Program-made: the position numbers and the translations under genes
Shown: positions 1 to 5,205 of the stretch, in pieces
How positions within the stretch are numbered: position 1 is the stretch's first letter
Layout of the letters: every line of letters starts with the position of its first letter
NCBI GenBank assembly: GCA_903870185.1
Contig: CAIQCE010000164.1
Span: 1 to 5,205 of the forward strand
DNA from: an uncultured Gammaproteobacteria bacterium
GTDB taxonomy: Bacteria > Pseudomonadota > Gammaproteobacteria > Coxiellales > Coxiellaceae
Direction of reading: 5' to 3'
Length of the DNA stretch: 5,205 nt
Notes under the pieces: generated by a model
The model's database searches: none
Seen by the model: the letters and a program-made list of their open reading frames with translations, nothing else
What the model was told of the DNA's origin: nothing

Positions 1-1
1 C

Positions 2-1612
2 ATGGAAAGTACTGATATGTGGAAGCAGGTGGGATTTTTAGCCAATGTCTTTACTTGTTTTAAAGAGCATGGAGTTTCAGTCGATTTAATCGCAACGGCT
101 GAAGATAATGTCACGGTTTCATTAGATGTAGTAGGGCATTTGTTAAGTTATGAAATACTAAGTGCTCTTTTAGTTGATCTTTCAAAATATTGTGAAGCCA
201 AACTTATTAATAATTGTGCGGTGATTAGCTTGGTAGGGCGAAATATTCGCGCGATCTTGCATCAGTTAGCTCCTGTGTTTTCAGTATTTGAAGAGCAAAA
301 AATATATCTTGTGACCCAAGCCACAAGCGACCTCAATCTAACTTTTGTGGTAGAAGAATCCCAATCTGAACGCTTGTTGCGAGAAATGCATGCTTATTTA
401 TTTGGGCAGGAAACAGAGAGAGAGGGCTTTGGAGAAAGTTGGCAGAAAAAATATCCAACTATTTTGAGTGATTCCGCATGGTGGATTGAATCTCAGTCCA
501 AATTATTGGCTTTAGCAGAAGAGCAAGGGCCAGTTTATGTTTATGATGAAAAAACAATGGAGCGTTCTATTAATCGTTTAAAAAATTTAGAATCCATTGA
601 TAAAGTTTTTTATGCGCTCAAAGCCAATGATAATGCGAATATTTTAAAATATTTTTATCAAAGAGGCCTTGGTTTTGAATGCGTTTCCTTGGGTGAATTG
701 AATTATATTAAAGAACTGTTTCCTGAAATTGACCCTAAGCGTGTTTTGTTCACTCCTAATTTTGCTGGGCGTGAGGAATATCAAGCGGCTTTGAGCTGGG
801 GGGTTTATGTTAATCTTGATAACTTACATCCATTGGAACATTGGCCTGAATTATTTTCGCATCAATCCATTTTATTGAGAATCGATAATGGTGTTGGGCG
901 AGGGCATCATCAATTCGTGAAAACAGCCGGGAAGGAATCTAAATTCGGTATTTCGATTACTGAGCTTCCACGAGTCCTTTCATTGATTGAGCAGCACTCA
1001 GTGAAAGTGATTGGTTTGCATGCTCATTCCGGTAGTGGGGTTTTAGATGAGAAATCCTGGTCAGAGACAGCGCAGATGTTAGCTGAGCTTGCGCAGCAGT
1101 TCCTGGATGTCAAAATCTTAGATATTGGAGGTGGCTTAGGGGTGCCTGAAAAATGGGGAGATAAAGGCCTCGATATGAATGCTCTGGCCATCTCACTCGC
1201 GTTGATTAAAGATCAATATCCCCAATTTGAATTATGGTTAGAGCCGGGCCGTTATTTAGTGGCAGAGGCGGGTGTGTTATTAGCACGAGTGACTCAGCTC
1301 AAGCAAAAAGAAGAGCTTTGTTATATTGGAATTGAAACGGGAATGAATTCTTTGATTCGTCCTATGCTTTATGGTTCTTATCATGAAATTTTAAATCTGA
1401 GTCGATTGAATGAGCCTCGTACTTTATTAGCCAATATCGTGGGGCCGATTTGTGAATCTACGGATACGTTAGGGCATGCAAGACTCATGACTGAAACGAA
1501 GGAAGGGGATGTGATCTTAATCGCGAATGCAGGTGCTTATGGTTACACCATGAGCTCACATTATAATCGACGCATGCCGGCTAAGGAGTTTTATTGGGGT
1601 TCTGGAAATTGA
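2..1612 (+). CDS. lysA: Bifunctional aspartate kinase / diaminopimelate decarboxylase, 3' part (5'-truncated by window edge)
   Basis: This is the C-terminal 536 residues of a cytoplasmic fusion protein for the first and last steps of lysine/meso-diaminopimelate synthesis. Visible residues 11-60 and 73-118 look like the paired ACT regulatory domains of an aspartokinase (the GFLANVF...GVSVDLIAT stretch, then CAVISLVGRNI), the usual site of feedback control. From about residue 175 on it is a fold-III PLP-dependent diaminopimelate decarboxylase. It has the PLP lysine in YALKAN (K207), HAHSGSG (340-346), the phosphate-binding DIGGGLG (374-380), EPGR (414-417), the catalytic cysteine in GPICESTDTL (C484) and the tyrosine in NAGAYGYT (Y513). 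All key decarboxylase residues are present, so that half looks functional. The methionine at position 2 sits inside the ACT region and is almost certainly internal. The kinase catalytic domain must lie upstream of the window. The fusion order kinase-decarboxylase is known from Xanthomonas (where it has been called lysAC) and some Legionellales. No T-rich terminator follows the stop at 1610-1612, so readthrough into the next gene is possible. Confidence 0.93.
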   Translation: MESTDMWKQVGFLANVFTCFKEHGVSVDLIATAEDNVTVSLDVVGHLLSYEILSALLVDLSKYCEAKLINNCAVISLVGRNIRAILHQLAPVFSVFEEQKIYLVTQATSDLNLTFVVEESQSERLLREMHAYLFGQETEREGFGESWQKKYPTILSDSAWWIESQSKLLALAEEQGPVYVYDEKTMERSINRLKNLESIDKVFYALKANDNANILKYFYQRGLGFECVSLGELNYIKELFPEIDPKRVLFTPNFAGREEYQAALSWGVYVNLDNLHPLEHWPELFSHQSILLRIDNGVGRGHHQFVKTAGKESKFGISITELPRVLSLIEQHSVKVIGLHAHSGSGVLDEKSWSETAQMLAELAQQFLDVKILDIGGGLGVPEKWGDKGLDMNALAISLALIKDQYPQFELWLEPGRYLVAEAGVLLARVTQLKQKEELCYIGIETGMNSLIRPMLYGSYHEILNLSRLNEPRTLLANIVGPICESTDTLGHARLMTETKEGDVILIANAGAYGYTMSSHYNRRMPAKEFYWGSGN

Positions 1613-1651
1613 GGGTGTTTCAGTCCTGGGAGGCTTTCGATATCATTTTGA

Positions 1652-1680
1652 TTGCAAAATGGCATCGCTAATGCCATAAT
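1652..1680 (+). promoter_or_regulatory. Candidate sigma-70 promoter of the ATPase gene with an embedded palindrome
   Basis: TTGCAA at 1652-1657 and CATAAT at 1675-1680 are separated by exactly 17 bp. They match the -35 and -10 consensus at 4/6 and 5/6 positions. The predicted start point is near 1687, giving a leader of about 35 nt before the ATG at 1722. The 17-bp spacer is filled mostly by the first TGGCAT-N5-ATGCCA palindrome, which also touches the -10. That placement is typical of an operator. The match is by eye only. Confidence 0.45.
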
Positions 1681-1715
1681 GAGACTCAAAATGGCATTAG
1701 CGATGCCAGAATGAG
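1655..1715. repeat. Two-copy palindromic repeat (TGGCAT-N5-ATGCCA) upstream of the ATPase gene
   Basis: Two 29-nt blocks, 1655-1683 and 1687-1715, are direct repeats with a 32-bp period. Both start CAAAATGGCAT, continue with a 5-bp core and ATGCCA, and end AATGAG after one variable base. The core is CGCTA in the first copy and TAGCG in the second, exact reverse complements. As a result 1660-1677 and 1691-1708 also form a perfect 18-bp inverted repeat around a 13-nt loop. Transcripts coming through from the upstream gene could fold into a long hairpin, whereas a transcript starting near 1687 would contain only the second, 6-bp-stem palindrome. No run of T follows, so this is not a standard intrinsic terminator. 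Likely roles are a pair of operators for a dimeric regulator or recognition sites tied to the ATPase gene; the sequence does not decide between them. Confidence 0.9.
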
Positions 1716-1721
1716 GGCTTT

Positions 1722-2876
1722 ATGAGCATAATTCAGCGTTTCTTTAATTCCCCTGAAACCAGTTTCTTTTTGTTTGGTCCGAGAGGGGTGGGCAAATCGA
1801 CTTTAATGAAGTCAACTTACCAAAATGCCATTTGGGTGGATCTACTTCAGCCAGATGTGTTGCGTCGATACTTGGCTCGTCCAGAATATCTAAATGAGGT
1901 TGTAGAAGCGAGTCCAAATGGGAGCACCATAGTTATCGACGAAGTGCAAAGAGCACCTGCCTTGTTATCTATTGTTCATAGTTTGATAGAGAGAAAAAGG
2001 GATTGGCAATTTGTTCTAACAGGTTCCAGTGCACGAAAATTAAAACAAACCAGTGCTGATCTATTGGGAGGTAGGGCGCTAAGCAGGGCTCTTTATCCTT
2101 TTATGGCAGCTGAGTTAGGCGAGCAATTTTCACTGGATGAAAAATTAGAAGTAGGTTTACTTCCATTAGTATATGGGGCGAAATTACCTCGAGATACTTT
2201 AGAAGCTTATATTAGTCTTTATTTACATGAGGAGATACAAGCAGAAGGGTTAGTACGCAATTTAGAGAATTTTTCACGTTTCTTAGAAGTAATAGCTTTT
2301 TCACATGCCAGCCTTTTGAATATCAGTAATATTTCTCGAGAATGTGAAGTTAAGCGAAAAACCATTGAAAATTATATTACGATTTTAGAAGACCTATTGT
2401 TGTCATTTCAAATCACAGTTTTTGATAAACGAGCTCAACGACAACTTAGTGGTCACCCGAAATTTTATCTTTTTGATAATGGGGTTTTTAATGTCCTACG
2501 ACCCAAAGGTTACTTAGATAAGCCGGAAGAAATAATGGGAGCGGCACTAGAAGGAATGGTGGCTCAGCATCTTAAAGCATGGATTGATTATTCTAGGGAA
2601 AAACATCAACTTTTCTTTTGGCGCACTCGTTCAGGGTTGGAAGTTGATTTTATAGTGTATGGACCATCTGGGTTATGGGCAATAGAGGTTAAAAATGCTA
2701 AACAGGTTCATTCTAAAGATGTGCGTGGATTGAGAGAATTCCTAAAAGACTACCCAGAAGCAAAAGCCTTGTTATTGTATAGAGGCAATGAGGCGATACA
2801 AATTAACGAAGTGCAATGTATTCCTTGTGAAAAATTTCTTTTGCAGCTTAGGCCAAATCAACCCATTAGTGAGTAG
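1722..2876 (+). CDS. AAA_14 / DUF4143-family ATPase with PD-(D/E)XK-like C-terminus
   Basis: This 384-residue soluble protein belongs to the widespread but poorly understood family of ATPases with an AAA_14 core and a DUF4143 C-terminal domain. Seen in the sequence: Walker A GPRGVGKST (19-27), Walker B IVIDE followed by VQRAP (70-79), a sensor-1-like strand FVLTGSSARKL (97-107), and LLGGRA (114-119), a family hallmark. A segment at about 185-235 looks like a winged helix. The C-terminal domain contains E277, GLEVDF with D309, and the strand IEVK (E322, K324), which together resemble a PD-(D/E)XK nuclease core. The length is normal and nothing is broken. The start at 1722 is supported by GAGGG at 1713-1717, though only 4 nt lie between it and the ATG. 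The biological role is not established for this family; defence, DNA handling and regulation have all been guessed, and nuclease activity here is inference. The gene stands alone between two metabolic genes and probably has its own palindrome-controlled promoter. It converges with pckG. Confidence 0.9.
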   Translation: MSIIQRFFNSPETSFFLFGPRGVGKSTLMKSTYQNAIWVDLLQPDVLRRYLARPEYLNEVVEASPNGSTIVIDEVQRAPALLSIVHSLIERKRDWQFVLTGSSARKLKQTSADLLGGRALSRALYPFMAAELGEQFSLDEKLEVGLLPLVYGAKLPRDTLEAYISLYLHEEIQAEGLVRNLENFSRFLEVIAFSHASLLNISNISRECEVKRKTIENYITILEDLLLSFQITVFDKRAQRQLSGHPKFYLFDNGVFNVLRPKGYLDKPEEIMGAALEGMVAQHLKAWIDYSREKHQLFFWRTRSGLEVDFIVYGPSGLWAIEVKNAKQVHSKDVRGLREFLKDYPEAKALLLYRGNEAIQINEVQCIPCEKFLLQLRPNQPISE

Positions 2877-2928
2877 GTATTAATTTTGCCACCAGAAATG
2901 TTCCTCGTGCTGCTAACCATGATAGTTC

Positions 2929-3030
2929 TTACAATGGCATTTCAGCTAGCATTTTTAATGCTTTAGCTTTTGCAATGGCTTGTGCTCGAGGAGACAGTTT
3001 TTGTTTTAACTGTAGAAATAATTTTTTCAT
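2929..3030 (-). pseudogene. Remnant of a HigA-type XRE antitoxin gene (N-terminal fragment, 33 codons)
   Basis: A minus-strand frame begins with ATG at 3030, preceded by GGGGG at 3038-3042 with 7-nt spacing, only 2 nt after the pckG stop. It encodes a short, basic, helical peptide: a KKLFLQLKQ start, then LSPRAQAIAKAKA and KMLAEMPL before TAA at 2931-2929. From memory of the family, HigA-type XRE antitoxins have the same lead-in: SPEAQAR-like residues, an alanine-rich helix and MLAEMPL, followed by an acidic-Leu-Arg start of the helix-turn-helix. After the stop the frame stays open for 20 more codons (to a TAA at 2868-2866) and begins EL, but resemblance to the helix-turn-helix then fades. 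The stop sits where glutamine (CAA) is common in relatives, so CAA to TAA could have made it. No HigB/RelE-type toxin gene is adjacent. It could instead be a translated small protein coupled to pckG, or chance. The homology is recalled, not searched. Confidence 0.5.
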
Positions 3031-3032
3031 AT

Positions 3033-4871
3033 TTAAACCCCCGCTAACGAATTTGTCTGACTAAATGCCAATTCCAATTGCCTTTGAATAGCTTTGAACT
3101 CATGAGGCAAGTGATTCCCAAATTTTTTGAAGAATTCAGCTTGCGATTGAATTTCTTTGACCCATTGTTGAGGATCAATTTTCATCAATTCTGCAAACCG
3201 TTTCTCATCAATTTCACTGAGTCCTTTCCATTCTAAACCTTGGTAATGAGGAATAAATCCGAGAGGAGATTTTTGAGCCTCTACTCGATTATGAATTCTA
3301 TCAATGATCCATTTTAGAGCTCTCATGTTTTCAGTGTAACCAGGCCATAAAAACTTTCCATCGGGTGATTTTCGGAACCAGTTGACTCCAAAAATCTTAG
3401 GGGGATGTTTTAATTTGGCGCCCATCTTTAGCCAATGTTGGAAATAATCACCCATGTTATATCCACAGAATGGCAACATAGCCATAGGGTCATGACGAAT
3501 CACTCCGACCGCTCCTGTTGCCGCTGCTGTGGTTTCAGAGGCCGTAGTGGCAGCCACATAAACACCTCTTTCCCAATTGTTGGCTTCATAGACGAGAGGG
3601 ATTGTGTTAGCCCTTCGGCCACCGAAGATAAAGGCACTGATGGGCACGCCTTTGGGGTTTTCCCATTCAGGGTCAGCTGAGGGGCATTGTGATACAGGTA
3701 CTGTGAATCGTGCATTTGGATGAGCGGCTTTGCGTCCGCAATCGGGTGTCCATTCTTGTCCTTGCCAGTCAGTCAATCGTGCGGGTGGAGTATCCGTCAT
3801 TTCTTCCCACCAAACATCACCTTCTGGGGTCATTGCCACGTTAGTGAAGATCGTATTTTCTCGAATAGTTTCCATGATATTGGCATTGGTTTTCATCGAA
3901 GTGCCTGGGGCAACTCCAAAGTAACCGGCTTCGGGGTTGATGGCATATAAGCGCCCATCTTCGCCTGGCTTTAGCCAAGCGATATCATCACCGATAGTTG
4001 TGATCTTCCATCCCACAAATGCTGGAGGAGGTATTAACATCGCAAAATTAGTTTTTCCACAGGCACTTGGGAATGCAGCGGATACATAAGTTTTTTCACC
4101 CTCTGGAGACTCAGCGCCTAGGATTAACATATGTTCTGCTAGCCATCCTTCATCACGCCCCATGCTGGATGCAATTCGAAGGGAGACGCATTTTTTGCCT
4201 AGTAGGGCATTGCCGCCATATCCGCTGCCAAAAGACCAGATGGTTCTTTCTTCTGGGAAATGAACGATATATTTATGCTCTGAGTTGCAAGGCCAGGTGC
4301 TATCTTCTTGGCCTGATTGCAAGGGCATTCCGACTGAGTGCAAGCATTCAATAAAATCACCAGAACCTAAGTGATCCAAAACTTTTCGACCCATCCGTGT
4401 CATGATTTTCATATTGATGACAACATACGGAGAATCTGTGAGCTCAATCCCAATTTGGGAAATCGGTGAGCCCAATGGGCCCATACAAAACGGAACTACA
4501 TAAAGAGTTCTGCCTTTCATTGAACCTTTATAATGTTTTCTGAGAGTTTCTTTCATTAAGGCAGGATCCATCCAGTTATTGGTAGGACCGCTATCTTCTT
4601 GACGTTGGCTGCAGATGAAAGTTTGATCTTCCACTCGAGCCACATCACTAGGATTGGATAGGGCGAGATAGCTGTTAGGTCGAAGTTTAGGATTCAGTTT
4701 TTTTAGAAGGCCACTTTGGACCATTTCTTCACATAAGCGATCATATTCTGTTTGGCTACCATCGCACCAGTAGATGGTGTCTGGTTCACAAAGAGTCACG
4801 ATTTCTTGAACCCAGTCAGTTAACTTTGGGTTTTTGATGTCCTGGGCTGAGTATGAGCCAAGATCTTTCAT
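3033..4871 (-). CDS. pckG: Phosphoenolpyruvate carboxykinase (GTP-dependent)
   Basis: This cytoplasmic 612-residue enzyme interconverts oxaloacetate plus GTP with PEP, CO2 and GDP, the entry to gluconeogenesis from TCA-cycle intermediates and amino acids. The length fits the GTP class (about 590-625). Diagnostic elements are all present: substrate arginine in ARVE (R79), SMKGRTLYVVPF (117-128), YGGNALLGKK (218-227) and the metal-binding histidine in WLAEHM (H247). The GTP-class P-loop FPSACGKTN (267-275) carries the active-site cysteine C271, and the metal-binding GDDIAW follows (294-299, D296). Next come ARFTVP (R388) and FGGRRANT (417-424), then the guanine-binding stretch NWFRKSPDGKFLWPGY (W498, F499, F507). 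Compared with the animal enzyme, the third aromatic of the guanine pocket is tyrosine (Y512) rather than phenylalanine, a mild change. The ATG at 4871-4869 is well supported by TAAGGAG at 4886-4880 with 8-nt spacing. The gene appears monocistronic, apart from the possible fragment 2 nt beyond its stop, and is divergent from the gene at 5105. Regulation may act at the inverted repeat at 4928-4951. Confidence 0.97.
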   Translation of the reverse strand: MKDLGSYSAQDIKNPKLTDWVQEIVTLCEPDTIYWCDGSQTEYDRLCEEMVQSGLLKKLNPKLRPNSYLALSNPSDVARVEDQTFICSQRQEDSGPTNNWMDPALMKETLRKHYKGSMKGRTLYVVPFCMGPLGSPISQIGIELTDSPYVVINMKIMTRMGRKVLDHLGSGDFIECLHSVGMPLQSGQEDSTWPCNSEHKYIVHFPEERTIWSFGSGYGGNALLGKKCVSLRIASSMGRDEGWLAEHMLILGAESPEGEKTYVSAAFPSACGKTNFAMLIPPPAFVGWKITTIGDDIAWLKPGEDGRLYAINPEAGYFGVAPGTSMKTNANIMETIRENTIFTNVAMTPEGDVWWEEMTDTPPARLTDWQGQEWTPDCGRKAAHPNARFTVPVSQCPSADPEWENPKGVPISAFIFGGRRANTIPLVYEANNWERGVYVAATTASETTAAATGAVGVIRHDPMAMLPFCGYNMGDYFQHWLKMGAKLKHPPKIFGVNWFRKSPDGKFLWPGYTENMRALKWIIDRIHNRVEAQKSPLGFIPHYQGLEWKGLSEIDEKRFAELMKIDPQQWVKEIQSQAEFFKKFGNHLPHEFKAIQRQLELAFSQTNSLAGV

Positions 4872-4924
4872 AAATCGATCTCCTTATGATTTTTAGAATG
4901 TGGAGTAAGCAATGCCAGGCACTT

Positions 4925-4953
4925 ATGGTAATTAAGTCTTTGATTAATTACAA
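4925..4953 (-). promoter_or_regulatory. Weak candidate promoter for pckG
   Basis: On the minus strand TTGTAA (4953-4948) and TACCAT (4930-4925) are spaced by 17 bp, each matching consensus at 4/6 positions. Initiation would fall near 4918, giving a leader of about 47 nt before the pckG ATG at 4871. The elements are poor enough that an activator, or a different promoter, may be needed. An inverted repeat lies over the spacer and overlaps both elements. Confidence 0.3.
4928..4951. repeat. Inverted repeat, candidate operator in the pckG divergent region
   Basis: GTAATTAA (4928-4935) and TTAATTAC (4944-4951) are perfect 8-bp inverted arms around an 8-nt loop, 24 bp in total and centred about 65 bp upstream of the pckG start codon. 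The heptamer CAATGCC occurs just outside on both sides (4910-4916 and 4951-4957), in direct orientation. The arms overlap the candidate pckG -35 and -10, which fits a repressor or activator site. The AT-only character of most of the arm raises the chance of coincidence. No regulator is encoded in the window. Confidence 0.45.
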
Positions 4954-5073
4954 TGCCTATCGGGCAGGTGGTGCTGAATTTTAAGGAAATATTTCTGAAA
5001 GGCTTGTGGAGCATGGAGGAAATGACTAAGATGTTTGGCTCTCTTATGTTTTTTTCTCTATCGTGTTGAGTTT

Positions 5074-5079
5074 TATAAT
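5074..5079 (+). promoter_or_regulatory. Candidate -10 element for the gene starting at 5105
   Basis: A perfect TATAAT lies 25 bp before the ATG at 5105, so transcription would begin near 5086 with a leader of roughly 19 nt. No good -35 is seen at the right distance: the T-rich run at 5049-5055 is the only partial fit, at 17-18 bp. The promoter therefore looks either weak or activator-dependent. Confidence 0.4.
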
Positions 5080-5104
5080 AAAATTGTTTAAAGAAAGGTG
5101 AAAA

Positions 5105-5205
5105 ATGAATTTCCACTCTCAGCTGATGTACATCTGGGCGATGCCATTGACGGCCAATTTATTGATGATGTTAGCCGCTATTTTATTATTCAAAATAACT
5201 CCTCA
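5105..5205 (+). CDS. Unrecognised protein with N-terminal membrane segment (3'-truncated by window edge)
   Basis: A frame opens with ATG at 5105 and stays open to the end of the window, 33 complete codons plus two bases. AAGGTG at 5095-5100 is a good ribosome binding site, with 4 nt between it and the ATG, and a perfect TATAAT lies at 5074-5079. The peptide begins MNFHSQLMYIWAM. From about residue 14 to 29 it becomes strongly hydrophobic (leucine, methionine, alanine, isoleucine), ending at a lysine, which suggests a transmembrane helix or uncleaved signal anchor. I do not recognise the family and give no function. It is divergent from pckG and shares its 233-bp upstream region. Confidence 0.6.
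   Translation, partial: MNFHSQLMYIWAMPLTANLLMMLAAILLFKITP

Noticed and set aside
1660..1708. The 18-bp inverted repeat as a rho-independent terminator for the lysine gene.
   Set aside because: No U-tract follows the stem, and the tandem operator-like layout over a promoter explains it better.
1655..1715. The two 29-nt repeats as a minimal CRISPR array.
   Set aside because: There are only two copies, separated by 3 bp with no spacers, and no cas genes are visible.
2944..2968. AGCATT-TTT-AATGCT hairpin with outer AGCT arms, considered as a terminator between the convergent genes.
   Set aside because: The stem is AT-rich and short, and no proper T-run follows on either strand. It also lies within the antitoxin-like frame.
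2882..3063. An open plus-strand frame of about 60 codons antisense to the antitoxin fragment.
   Set aside because: It lacks a convincing start codon with ribosome binding site near its beginning and mirrors the alanine-rich minus-strand frame.
3435..4354. Several 64-95 codon frames on the plus strand, and a 71-codon minus-strand frame, inside pckG.
   Set aside because: They lie within the strongly conserved pckG coding sequence in other frames and show no domain or start-site support, so they are shadows.
4868..5116. An 82-codon minus-strand frame whose TGA overlaps the pckG ATG as ATGA.
   Set aside because: It starts with GTG inside the opposite-strand gene at 5105, lacks a clear ribosome binding site, covers the shared promoter region and has no recognisable domain. 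The ATGA overlap looks accidental.

Overview
The window looks like chromosomal DNA of a moderately AT-rich gammaproteobacterium. A Legionellales (Legionella/Coxiella/Aquicella-like) origin is my best guess. It rests on the fusion of aspartate kinase to diaminopimelate decarboxylase, an arrangement I know from Xanthomonas and Legionellales relatives, on a GTP-type PEP carboxykinase, and on AT-rich codon use. The genus cannot be fixed from this sequence.

Layout. (1) Positions 2-1612, plus strand: 3' part of a fused aspartokinase/diaminopimelate decarboxylase gene (lysine and meso-diaminopimelate synthesis). The kinase domain lies outside the window. (2) Positions 1613-1721: a short control region. 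It holds two copies of a TGGCAT-N5-ATGCCA palindrome, one between a candidate -35 and -10 and one just before the ribosome binding site of the next gene. The 5-bp cores of the two copies are reverse complements of each other, although the surrounding block is repeated directly. (3) Positions 1722-2876, plus strand: an AAA_14/DUF4143-type ATPase with a C-terminal PD-(D/E)XK-like region. It looks like a self-contained accessory gene. (4) Positions 2877-3032: a convergent intergenic region. On the minus strand it carries a 33-codon reading frame resembling the N-terminus of a HigA-type (XRE) antitoxin, stopped just before the expected helix-turn-helix. (5) Positions 3033-4871, minus strand: a complete, apparently intact GTP-dependent PEP carboxykinase gene. 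(6) Positions 4872-5104: a 233-bp divergent promoter region with an 8-bp-arm inverted repeat overlapping a weak pckG promoter candidate, and a perfect TATAAT facing right. (7) Positions 5105-5205, plus strand: the first 33 codons of an unrecognised, probably membrane-anchored protein running off the edge.

The flanking genes are core metabolism: diaminopimelate/lysine supply for cell wall and protein, and the oxaloacetate-to-PEP step of gluconeogenesis. Between them, positions 1613-3030 look like an accessory insertion site holding a palindrome-controlled ATPase unit next to the remnant of an antitoxin gene. I see no full novel multi-gene system. The best candidates for a second look are the paired palindromes with the flipped core and the antitoxin remnant.
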